Assembly (NCBI GenBank): GCA_014871385.1
Contig: CM026426.1
Coordinates: 71,886,756-71,950,755 of the forward strand
DNA length: 64,000 bases
Source of the DNA: Ceratodon purpureus
Lineage: Eukaryota > Streptophyta > Bryopsida > Pseudoditrichales > Ditrichaceae
Reading direction: 5' to 3'
A model generated the notes under the pieces. That model was not told the DNA's origin. It did no database searches and saw only the letters and a list, made by a program, of their open reading frames with translations. The translations under genes and the position numbers were made by a program. Each line of letters starts with the position of its first letter. Positions within the stretch are counted from its first letter, which is position 1. Shown piece after piece: positions 22,532 through 32,232 of this stretch.

Positions 22532-25500
22532 ATGTCCACCGGCGGATCGGGCACTCCCTCTAGAAGGAGGCCGAGCAGACCGGGCGGAGATGAGTCCGCC
22601 GGCGAATCGCAGTCCGCCAGTGGTTCCGGGAAGAGAGCCCGCAAAGAACTGGATTTGCAGCTGGACGTTTTCCACAATCGAGCTCTACTGGCTGCTGATG
22701 GCTGGGAGGAAGTGCCAGAGCCTTGGGACGCTGCGACGGCTATGCATTTTGTCGACTTTCCTCATTTCGATCGGCTTTGGCCAGATAGTTCGCACGCACA
22801 ACACTCTTAGTCGAAGAACGCGAAATACACATCCTTGACAGACGTGGACGTGAAGTGGAGATTCCTCTGCATTCTTCGGGCAATTTCCAATGAATCGAAG
22901 TGGCCCAAGAACGAGATCCCGAAGGCTATTCTTTCCCTTATGTATGCCGAGCATGTGTTGAAGAAGAAGGTCGACTGGTCTACCTTATAGACTCCAGGCT
23001 CCTCTTTCGGAGGTCTAGGAGAGAAATTGACAGCGAAGAAGCCGGTGCACATACCTTATATAGATGTGCCCGAATGGTTCAAGCGTAATCCTTCCCTCGT
23101 TGAAGATCCAGGGGGTCCGATACCGACAGACAGGGAACCGTCGAGGGCCGGGAGGCCACGGCAACGCACAATACAGAATGCGACGTACGAGGATCAGATG
23201 GCTGGCATGCTCGGATCCGATTGGCAGGGAAGTGGGTCGGACCCCATCATTGGCAGGAGTGCGGGAGAAGGGTCGGGCGCGGCGAATGCATCCCATGCGA
23301 GGGATGGGGGGAACGATCGGACAGGATCGGCATGGGGACCATCCGAGGCAGGTGAGGAGAGTTCTGGGCCAGATGTGGCTATGGTCGGATTGGAAGAAAA
23401 CGTCAACGCGACAGTAGCGTCATTTTCTGGAGCTGACATAGACCTTGACATGGCGCACGATGGGATCGGGAATGCGGACCCGGGTTTAGGTAGGTCGGAC
23501 GAGGGTGTGGGTGCGTCGGACGAGGGTTTAGGTGGGTCGGACCACAGATTCGGTGGGAGAATCGCTCCGACAACCTCACGGGATTGGCGGATGCCTGGGT
23601 CGGAACACGGGTTATTCGGACGAGGTGCGACAACTAGCACTGGCCATCATGATCCTCCTCAGCCGAGAGGTGCAGCAAACGTTGTATTGGGAGCAGACCC
23701 GGTAATGCGGCAACTGCTAGAGGAAGTTTTTGCCAAACATGACGCGGACGTTCGCGAGTTAAAAGCAACAATAGGTGGTTTGGAACTGAAGATAGAGGCT
23801 CTTCGCGTGTCCGACAGCGGGGACCAGATGGCAGGAACATCGGACACAGAGTTGATGCGAGAAAGGGACGAGGCGTTGAGATCCGCCGAGAGAGCAGAGG
23901 CACGGGCTAATGCATGGGAAAAGGATATGAAAGCCTCCATGTACGCAGCGAAATCGGCCGAGGACCTGACCACGCAGTTAAATGGCCAACTCACGGACGC
24001 TGGAGAACGCATTCTCGCATTGGAAACGGAATCGAGGGAGATGAGCGTCCGACTAGCAGATGCGGAAAAGCGAGCAACAGCGGCGGAAGCTATATCCAAG
24101 GAGCGGGGTGTCCGACTAGAGGAATCCGAGATACGTGCGAAGGCAATGGAAGACAAATGTCGGAGACTGTCTCGCCAACTGGAGGAGGAGAAGAAGAATT
24201 CATCGAAGCAAGGAGTGATCATCCTGTCAATGGAGTCCAAAATGGAAGATCATAAGAAGAAGGCTTCGGACGCAATAGCTTTGGCAAAGAAAATGCAGGA
24301 AGACTTAGACGAGCTCCGGGAAGTCGCTACGACGAGCGACAACTTGATACATGCGGAGGCAGAGGCGGAGAAAGAAGCAAACAATGCCAAGGTGGTGGAA
24401 TTGGAGATAGAGAACCTGCGACTACTAGAGGAGGTAACACGGCTTGGGAAGGCCACTGGCGCTGTGAATGAAGGTGGTGCCAACGATGATCCAATCGAGG
24501 GCTTGTCCGTGTCATTAACTCACGAGCAGAAGGCATTACTCCTGGGTGCGCTCCAAAAAACGGAGGATATGTACATGATCGCTATCCTTGCATTAGCGGG
24601 GCGACTTCTGTACGATAAAGAATTCGAGGAAATTCAGAAAGAGTGGACGGAGAATGGACGATTGCGACACTTGCTCCTCACCTCTTGGCCGCCTTTACAG
24701 ACGATGTACCCTCCGGAATGGGAGGACAGTCCGGAGATGCGGTCCGGCACGGGCAGCATTCAGTGGGAGAATGTTGCTGAGGTGGATCATCAATGGAAGC
24801 GGGATCAGCAATGGGGGATGGGCAAGACGCCCGAAGAGCTGACGGCGCTGACTTGGCCCGTCCCGCACGAAATGAGAAGTGACAGATCCAATTGCATCGT
24901 GTGCTTTAATCCTTTTGGCCCGTAGGGATGCTATCAACTGGGGACGTGCAAACATGGATTTCATACTCAATGTTTAATCCCGATGATGATAAGAAGACGT
25001 GCGTGTCCAATCTGCTCAACCCCTCTCCATCCTCGCCTGTATTTGACATTCGAATTGAGGGATTTCATGCCCAGGGGCTGGGCGTACGATCCAAGAGAGT
25101 TCGACAAGGACTTCAAGCTCGGGGATTTCAAGGAAAAACCAATGGAGTGGGTCTGGCAACTACACATGTCGCAACTCGAGATGTGGTACCAATTTCAGCC
25201 TACGGACTAGCTAAAGAGGCCGAAGACCATTATGCAAGGGGCCGATTTGTTGTACCCGGAGAGGCGTGTCGATGATGGAATCAGGCAATACTTTTACCAG
25301 ATGTGCAAACACTACTACGACTGTGCAAAGGGCCAGTTGGTCCCAGGGGACAATCCAAATCCAGTGAATTCACAAGGAATGCCTGCGACACCAGACGACG
25401 TATTGGCAGGATTTCCGAACTGGAATAGGGATGCTGACAGTGAGAATGAGATGGTTTACGAACAGGGTTACCACACGATGCGGCTAGAGATTCTCGCTTT

Positions 25501-25699
25501 AGAAGAAATGTTATGCAAAATTCTCCCCGCTACCAAGAAGTGGCTGGATAAGAAAGGACCGAGGCCCAAGCCGAAGGTTCCCGCATGTCGTCAACGTGTG
25601 TTATCGAGTGGTGCTTCGACTTCAGGAACTTCAGGGGCCACACCAAGGAGCGCGACACTGCGGGGAATTCCAGGAGGAACGCGTCACGAACCCGTTTGA
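22532..25699 (+). pseudogene. Coiled-coil RING-H2 protein of the hAT, about 1,055 codons, four in-frame TAGs
   Basis: One reading frame runs from MSTGGSGTPSRR to the TGA at 25697, interrupted only by TAG at 22808, 22988, 24923 and 25208. Layout: basic/Ser-rich N-terminus; a Trp-rich region (WEEVPEPWD; WRFLCILRA); an Asp/Gly-rich low-complexity part with a repeated RSDEGVGASDEG motif; a coiled coil of about 250 residues (23730-24480, rich in Ala/Glu/Arg); and a RING-H2 at 24893-25014 (C-x2-C-x14-C-x-H-x2-H-x2-C-x10-C-x2-C, ending CPICSTPL). A Trp-rich C-terminal domain follows. RING-H2 domains act as E3 ubiquitin ligases, so that role is likely for the family. The third TAG falls inside the RING. 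Either this copy is dead or the TAGs are read through. Confidence 0.75.
23490..23565 (+). repeat. Short tandem repeat inside the coiled-coil RING ORF
   Basis: About three copies of a 24-bp unit built around GGTCGGACGAGGG, translating as (S-D-E-G-V/L-G)n. The hAT signature word GTCGGAC has been expanded within coding sequence. Confidence 0.7.
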
Positions 25700-26026
25700 A
25701 CCCAAGCCAGTCGGCACCTCCCTCCTGAGTCCCGACTCCGCCGATTCCGCCGTCCCAGGGCCCAACGCAACCTGGCCATGGTAGTGCAGCGTCCGGATTA
25801 GGTGATACATTGCAATTAGACGATTCGGAGTGAGATAAACTCCTAGAACTGTATAGAGTGATAACCATGAACAATGTTTTATTTTGTTTCATAAGTATAG
25901 TAACCATTGCATAAAGAAAACTTCATTCGGCTTTTTCCTTTCCCGAAGACTCACCTAGAGTCACCAACGTGTAAGTCTGGATATATGCCATCTGAGCAGT
26001 ATCATCCCTTCAGTCCGCGCATGCAA

Positions 26027-26098
26027 CCGAGTCCGAGTCCGCCCATGCGTCCGAGTCCGAGTCCGCCCGTGCGTCCGAGTCCGAGTCCGCCCATGCGT
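26027..26098 (+). repeat. Three 24-bp tandem repeats of GTCCG words
   Basis: Unit CCGAGTCCGAGTCCGCCCAT + GCGT occurs at 26027, 26051 and 26075, with one change in the second copy, and then decays. Each unit holds three TCCG words, so the array concentrates the element's signature motif upstream of the kinase-like gene. No spacers, so not a CRISPR array. Confidence 0.9.
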
Positions 26099-26364
26099 CC
26101 GAGTACGCGTGGTGCAATCTTCGATCGACCCGTCCGCTCGCATCATAAGATCGTGAGCCCATGCGGACATAGCAACCCCCCCGTCCAACGACCCGCCTTG
26201 TCCGCATTCACAGTCCGCCAGGTCCGACTGTGCGATCCGACCAACCCGCTAATCCTAATTCGCTCACAGGCCTAGATCCTACGTCTGCCATCCGATCGAT
26301 CTCTTCCAAGGGTGATCGCCAAGCAATCAGTTATCGTCCCAGATCAATGATCTTCCTCGTCTCC

Positions 26365-26373
26365 TATATAAAG
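26365..26373 (+). promoter_or_regulatory. TATA box of the kinase-like gene
   Basis: TATATAAAG after CTCC, about 240 bp before the ATG at 26605, with a probable leader intron between. Confidence 0.55.
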
Positions 26374-26604
26374 GTGTCCCTTTATTTTTTTGCTCACTTT
26401 CCCATCCTCTCTAGGCCTCTCGTTGGGATCCGAGACTCTGTTGCGTCCGTCGGGACAGCGGCAGTGCGCGGGTACGGAGAGTCAGTAGAGCACGGGACCG
26501 ATTTCAGAGACAAACCCTTGCTAATTTATTTCAGGGTTCAGAATTGACTCGCCTACCCAAAAACCAATTGCTGATTGTTCTGTTTTCTTCTTTTCCAGGG
26601 TACC

Positions 26605-28540
26605 ATGGCAAACGAGAGTGGACGCATACATCAGGAATGGCGCTCCGACGGGAGCCCCACCGGAGCAATCGAGGTGGGCGGGGGGCGTGGCGGGGAGAGA
26701 ACCAGCTTTAATCAAGAATTCACCCCGATGGAAAACCTCGGAGGAGGTCACTTGCAGAGAGCGCGGGGAACGCGGGGAGGCCATGTTTCCCGGAGTCACG
26801 GCTCTCGTGCAACCCATGGATCTGGGGGGCGACAAGGCGTGATAGGGAGCCACGCCGCGGAAAACATCGGCAGCCAAGGCACTAGGTCTGGTCCAGCGAG
26901 CTCGGGAAGTTTTAGCAGAGTACAAGCACCCGCCATGGAAATCGTCCCGCCACCTAAACCACTACCTAGGGTATTGTGGACATCGGCACCGTCCGACCAG
27001 TGTCCGCCGTCTAGTGAAGAGCGTAAGGGAACTAAGCGGGCAGGGGGGTCGCAAGGAACGGAGTCTGGATCGACCGCGTCCGGTTCTGAGGTTAGGAAGC
27101 ACAAGCATCGGAAGAAGGTAGCCGCGTGTGACCAGCATTCCACGGGGGCTAGGCTTTGCTGGAAAAAGATAATCCTAGAATGGTTTACAAGCCAGGACAT
27201 GCCATACTTGGAGAGTACATTCTTGAATGATGGTCCGGCGGGACTCGAGAAAGCTTCGAATGCTCTGAGGATACTAGTGCAGGAGGGCATGGCGGGGGAT
27301 GAGTTCCAGGAGGATAGAGGGAAGAGCAATTGGGGACAGTGGATCGAGGAACATGTGGAGGAGGCATTGTTCAATTCAACAGTGCCATTTAACATGTTGT
27401 GTTGACCTGGTTTGGGATGTAGTGGGGGAAACTCAGAGCTCCTACAGAAGCTGGAGAATTGGAAAATAGGTGCTATCCTCGCGAAGGGGAAGGGAAGGAC
27501 TACACTGCCGAAGTTTGTCGGGAGAGCTCTGGCCGACGACATCGCTTCTCGGGACAGAAACGGTCTGAAGTGGCTACCAAAGGGTTCTTACGCCATCCCC
27601 GTAGACGAAAATAGTTTTCAGGGTTTGTTTGGAATCGTGCGAAGTGTGCGAATTGCAGAGACATGTTTCATCCCGGAGTGGCTTCATTTTGCAGGGAAGA
27701 CCATGAAGGTGACTGACTTCAAGACAAGTCGCAATCAACGCTCTATCGAGGCAATGTCATGTCTAGTTGATCACCCTGGTGTGATTAAGCTGCAATACCT
27801 AAACCGGAAGACGCTAGAGTCGTACTCGCTATGGTGGAACGGAGGCTCGTTGAAGAACATGCGTGCGTTCGATTTGAAAATTTAGGGAAACCCATGAAAT
27901 GGAACTCCTCAAAGACGCAGGTCTGGACTTCGAGGCCCGGAAGAAGCTGGTTGTTTACCGAAAAAATCAAGCTCACTTGGCCTGGGCTCTCATGTGCATT
28001 GTGGATGTGGTACACGGCGAGGAAGTGCTACACTGCGACCTACACCCTAACAATGTCATGCTCCACTTTCCAACAGACCGCGACGGAGCTATTTTTATAG
28101 GTATATGTGGCTGGGGAATGGCTTCTTTCATGCCCGAATTGGCCCCTTTGTACTACGGAGTACAGAGCGAAGACGCGATAAAGAAGCACATGGAAATGTA
28201 CAGTTGTGCCGCTCCGGAGTTGTTCCATGTGCATGGCTCTAGAGGCTCATCCCAATCCCCACGTCGCATGGCAAAGCAGCACCCTCACACGTACAAATCA
28301 GAGTCCTATAGCGTTGGAGTACTCGCAAGGCAGATTTACAACTCCGACTCGACATCGGTTCTATTTCAGCAGAACCGCGACCCTAACGGGGTTAAGATGC
28401 GCTTTGAGCAGGGATTAGACGAAATGACCCAGATCAACCCGGCTGCTAGACAAACCGTCACACACGTCGTGAGGACGTTGAAGTTGCCACCTTACAATCT
28501 GCAAACACCGAATATGTGTTTCCGGGACACCCATTCATAA
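26605..28540 (+). pseudogene. Protein-kinase-like hAT cargo gene (decayed)
   Basis: Starts at MANESGRIHQEW after a leader acceptor. Residues 1-190 are Gly/Ser/Arg-rich with a basic stretch (KHKHRKK). A kinase-like fold follows: glycine loop (QGLFGIVRSVRI), candidate ATP lysine (HFAGKTMKV), HPGVIKLQYL, then HCDLHPNNVML at about 28030, carrying catalytic-loop Asp and Asn. The usual metal-binding DFG/DWG is CGWG here (28105-28116). A C-lobe follows (YSCAAPELFH; ESYSVGVLARQIY). Breaks: TGA at 27403 and a frame change near 27880. Before decay the family was probably an active Ser/Thr-type kinase, but the missing metal Asp suggests this copy could not be. Confidence 0.7.
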
Positions 28541-29790
28541 ATTACATGTGAGTATGCAAAACTCCTTAGAAACGTTTTGTCCAACGCGCAGGTACCACTT
28601 CTTAGTGGTCTGAAAATTTGAATATAACTATATCATTCTGAACACCAGGGTCCGACTTTGCATTTGCCCAGGTTAGGCGCATAGGAGGTAATGTACCGAC
28701 TCTGAACAGTTCAATTTGTAAATAGAGTTTTTTTATCACATTCTTGACCCCGAAGCCATGATAGAGTGATTGTAATTCCACAATATCGGGACCAGAGCCC
28801 TAAACACCCAACGTTTATTCCACGCCGGACCCTCTCAAAATGGTCCGGCGACGCGGACCACCCCTTTGCCCACTGTAGCAGCGGATGGTGCCCGTTTACC
28901 TCGAATCCGTGCGATCCGATACCCTCCTGCGGTTACCAGTATCCGACATCTAGTCCGCCCACTCCGCGTACTCATTGTGCCCGCTTTCCATTCCATCTTA
29001 CTCGCGTCCGAATCATGCCCGCTTACCAGTCCGCCCCAGTCGCGTCCGCATATCATTGCCATCCGACCCTAAACCCCGATCCGCATCCGCCGGTCCGGCC
29101 TCAATCGTCCGCTACATTAAACCACATCCATCTTCAAACCTGGCGACGAGGAATGTCGGAAAGACCGTACGACTGGCCGAGAAATACGGCTAGTGTCCCT
29201 TGCTTAGTCAGAGACAATGTCACAAATCCTCTTCAACAACGTGAAATTCAAACTGTGACCAACTCATGAACGAAAATTCCCAATAGAACTCACGAACACG
29301 GGAGTTGATCGGTGTGACACTTCTGTAGAAGTTCAAAGTGCATAGTTTTTTTGAATGCAATGAATTTCGTGTTAATCCATCTATTAAACCATCTATTACC
29401 ACACATGACATTTGAAACACCATATTCATGTTGCAATGATGGAGCCTACTTGGATACACTGAGTGTAGAAGGAGGAGTACGAAGATAAGAAGTCCTGAAG
29501 AGTATGTTGTCAAGTCACAGTCGCCAATCCGAACTCAACCCCTCAAATCACCATAATGAGATGACCACCTTGGCGTTAAATATGGCGGCTGCCTGTAGGG
29601 GTAGCCATGGCCAAGGCAGTTCCATTCAATCCACGCCATCGCTGAGAGTTTTGATTGGAGTCGCCATTGCATTTTGGTTCCAATTTGTAGTTCGCTGGTC
29701 TGAGGTTGCGAGGGTCCGATCGAAGAGGAGGAATATACCTATTGCGTTTGAAGAGGAGGGATATACTTGCTGCGAGTGAGAGGGGTCAGA
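28541..29790. promoter_or_regulatory. Spacer with GTCCG block before the spliced RING-like gene
   Basis: 28541-28800 is 3' flank of the kinase-like gene. 28820-29130 is a GTCCG block that resembles the right-end block at 31740-31970 in order and wording (CCAGTCCG then CCTCAATCGTCCGC). 29200-29790 is AT-richer leader sequence with no clear TATA box. Confidence 0.5.
28860..29130 (+). repeat. Subterminal-type block, internal copy
   Basis: Diverged direct repeat of 31740-31970. Shared landmarks in the same order are CGGACCACCC, the CATGCCCGC...ACCAGTCCG...CTCGCG/GTCGCG stretch, and CCTCAATCGTCCGC followed by an A/C-rich piece. Confidence 0.6.
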
Positions 29791-31268
29791 ATGGGAGAAG
29801 TTGGGAAGGAGAGTTACTTTCACGTGAAGGTTGGGTTGCCAAATGCAGGTTTGGACCCCGCCTCCGACTGCAATCATGTCAGCAATGAGGAGCTAAGGTC
29901 CATATTCGGAGAGAGGGTTCCTCGGAAGGGATATCTCTTCGACGGAGCAAAAACAGGAAAGGTCAAGGCGAGAGTGTTGGAGCTGTACCCAGCGATCTCT
30001 CAAATTCCCGAGCTTCCTGTTGGTTTGTTCCTCCCGGAGAGCTTTGCGAGAGCAGTCGTTTCAGAGGTTTTCCATCGCTACCCAATGAACTGGGCAAAGT
30101 ATGCGGAGGATCGGTGGAGGGGTAAGAAGATCGAGAGCGGAGACAAACTCACAGTCCTGTTTCGCACCCCTGACCGGAATGCCACCTACATCGAAATCCT
30201 CTGCAAGGGCGTGGAAGCCGAGACTGCGGACGCTGAGAAGGACTGCGAGACGGCCGTGTTAGCCCATAGTGTTGGACACGAACGGGCTGCGCTTCTGAGG
30301 CAGACGGCCAAGCCACCGCTCACGGATATGGAGAGGTACAAGCTTCAGATCAAGCTGAGATGCATTGAGGAGACTATAGACTCCTCGGAGGCGAAACTGC
30401 AGAAGTGGGGGGCAATGAAGTCCGTCGTCGAAGGCTCTGATGATGAAACATTCCTGTGGTTCTTCGAGGACGAAATCCACTGCGAAGAGCAAAGAATCTT
30501 GGAGGCTGGGGAGGAAGTGCAACGTATGAAGGAGGATTTACCTGAAACGTCGGCGAGAGATCTCGCGGGGGTCATCGAGGATGAGAAACGCCTGTCTTCT
30601 GCAAAGCAGGCTGCAAAGGACAAGGTAAAGGGCTTGAAAGAAAATCTCCGCCAGCTTCAGATATGGTCGTCTACATCAATGTTCTGTGCCCCCAGTCCTC
30701 GAATCGCAGCGCCCACGCAGAACATCGACTCAATTACCCTTACAGTGCAAGGTTGCTCCCTTTGTAACCAAGGGTTTCCGGCGATGGACCTCGTGACTGC
30801 GACGTGCGCTTGCCCATACCACCCGTGGTGCGCTGCAGTGCGGACTTCGCTTGGTCAGAACTGCGTAAGATGCGGGGAGCATTTCGCAGAGAACTGGTTG
30901 AACAACTTCGGCTTTTTCAAGTGCGAAGGTACGTCAATGTCGCGCATGTGCATTGATTTCCAGTATTGCTGAATCCGTTATGGAACCGAATATAACACAC
31001 TTCCGACTTATGCGTCTATATCTTGCATCTGATAAGCAATTTTTTATTGAAATTCGTTTTTGACATGATACTGTGCATTAGAGTGTCCATTGCGCTGGTC
31101 CGGAACTAATATCTGAGTTTTGCTACAACAGCGCGAGTGGAGATTGGCAGTGCGCCGGATACCGGAGAGGGAGAAAAGAGGCGCAAGCATTTGAACTCGG
31201 ACATTGGAGGGTGGAATTATGCGCGCAAGGACAAGTCGACCTCTACATGCCGCCGGAAATCAAAATAG
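29791..31268 (+). CDS. Spliced coiled-coil protein with novel RING-like C4HC3 domain (hAT cargo)
   Basis: Exon 1 is 29791-30928 and exon 2 is 31132-31268 (donor GCGAAG|GTACGT, acceptor CTACAACAG|CGCG), giving 424 aa with no internal stop. The start MGEVGKESYFHVKVG is the first ATG in frame. The N-terminal 130 residues look globular (ELRSIFGERVPRKGYLFDG; VGLFLPESFARAVVSEVFH). A Glu/Lys-rich coiled-coil part comes next. The zinc domain (30754-30873) has C-x2-C-x13-C-x-C-x2-H-x2-C-x10-C-x2-C, then NWLNNFGF. Exon 2 adds a basic tail. The ligand pattern suggests a RING- or RING-CH-type fold, so E3 ubiquitin ligase activity is possible. The same domain recurs at 63.5-63.7 kb in another block. It is the best-preserved large cargo gene of the hAT. 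Confidence 0.72.
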
Positions 31269-32195
31269 TGTTTTCCACCTCCAATTTCTTGGAAGAGTGC
31301 AACTGTATCTCAGCGACGGAATGGATTGCATTGTGACTATGCAGTGAATTTTCGTACAATAGCTTAGACAATTTACCTTTTTTAAATTCCCAACTGTGTA
31401 CCTGAACCAGGAAAACTTTGATCACAGACTATTTGTAAGGAATTTTTGCATATATACACGTTTGATAACTAAGCTTCTATCACGGTAGTCCTGTTTTTTA
31501 CAAGGAACTTTCAGAGCTATACTCTTTCACTGACTAAATTTCTACCAAGACAGCCATGTTTTAATGGATACAGGTCGATTACAATATATAATCTGATGGA
31601 ATTCAATGTTGGTTTGAGAAGTAGTTGGTCAGTGTGTCACTTCAGTAGTGTCGGATGGTTCAAATTTCATATTTGCTCGTTAACTAGTTGAGCTGTGTGA
31701 AAATTGAAGACAATATGTTCCCAATACCCCACTGCATCGCGGACCACCCTCTATGTGTTCGTTCACATCGCGTCCGCCCGGTCCGACAACCTTCGTCCGC
31801 AATACGATCGGCATCAAGTCTGCCCACCCGGATACGCATTATGCCCGCCTACAGGCCCGTCCGAGCCATGTCTGCCTACCAGTCCGGCCCACTCGCGGAC
31901 TTCCCCGGCATCCAACGCTCGTGTTCCTCCTCAATCGTCCGCCACGAGAAAACACGTCCGCCCCTGAACCCTAAATCGGTTGCCCGTCTTTGTCCGCCCG
32001 ACTCCGCCGTCGGAACTCTTCCGCACATCCACGTCATTGTCCGGGACCACCGCAATTCCAAGTAGGACGCCACGTAACGGAGCCGAGTAACTATTTTACC
32101 CACGCTACTTGCAGGACCTAAAGGACCCTACGCTGACCCCTATTATGACTTCGGAGGACCCCCGTCACGACCCATTCGGACGTCGCGACGGGATA
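31269..32195. promoter_or_regulatory. Right subterminal region of the hAT
   Basis: 31269-31735 is AT-rich 3' flank. 31740-32060 is a GTCCG-dense block, a diverged copy of 28860-29130. The last 60 bp before the terminal repeat carry CGTCACGACCC, CCCATTCGG and the palindrome GTCGCGAC, shared with the left end. No gene. Confidence 0.55.
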
Positions 32196-32224
32196 GTCAC
32201 GACCCGACGGCATAGAAAACCTTG
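32196..32224 (-). repeat. hAT right terminal inverted repeat
   Basis: Read inward from 32224 it begins CAAGGTTTTCTATGCCGTCG and matches the left end at 23 of 29 positions. Confidence 0.9.
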
Positions 32225-32232
32225 CTTTCAAC
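32225..32232. other. hAT target site duplication, right copy
   Basis: CTTTCAAC, identical to 8047-8054. The gypsy integrase frame resumes directly after it. Confidence 0.95.

Larger units (their letters stand above)
25700..26604. promoter_or_regulatory. Spacer and promoter block of the kinase-like gene
   Basis: The first 250 bp look like the 3' UTR of the RING gene. GTCCG words cluster at 26010-26300, including the 24-bp repeats listed separately. A TATA box lies at 26365-26373. The T/C tract ending TTCTTTTCCAG just before 26599 is a good acceptor for a 5'-UTR intron. Confidence 0.55.
8055..32224 (+). mobile_element. 24.2-kb hAT-superfamily DNA transposon with multigene cargo
   Basis: The left end begins TAGGGTTTTCTATTCGGTCG. 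The right end read inward begins CAAGGTTTTCTATGCCGTCG. The 29-bp terminal inverted repeats match at 23 positions. An exact 8-bp duplication (CTTTCAAC) flanks the element, the hallmark of hAT insertion. Both subterminal regions carry the palindrome GTCGCGAC (8071, 32182) and CCCATTCGG (8138, 32171). Inside is a hAT transposase (12.8-16.0 kb). Cargo comprises an F-box-like ORF, two RING-type genes, a kinase-like gene and three unknown ORFs. Dense GTCCG words occur throughout. The element is far larger than the 2-5 kb usual for autonomous hATs; about 3 kb of it is a later AT-rich insertion. The transposase is broken, so it now depends on a trans source. Confidence 0.9.

Noticed and set aside
22808-25210. 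Altered genetic code with TAG as a sense codon
   Set aside because: TAG is not used as sense in intact genes here, TAA and TGA stops also occur in the decayed genes, and methylation decay explains the bias more simply.
26027-26098. CRISPR-like array
   Set aside because: The units abut with no spacers, and the host is a plant.
25961-26207. Minus-strand ORFs with (RTHG)n-type repeats
   Set aside because: They are translations of the 24-bp tandem DNA repeat, not a repeat protein.
8055-32224. Giant virus-like element such as a Polinton/Maverick
   Set aside because: No protein-primed polymerase, capsid, packaging ATPase or adenovirus-type protease seen. The ends, 8-bp duplication and transposase are hAT.
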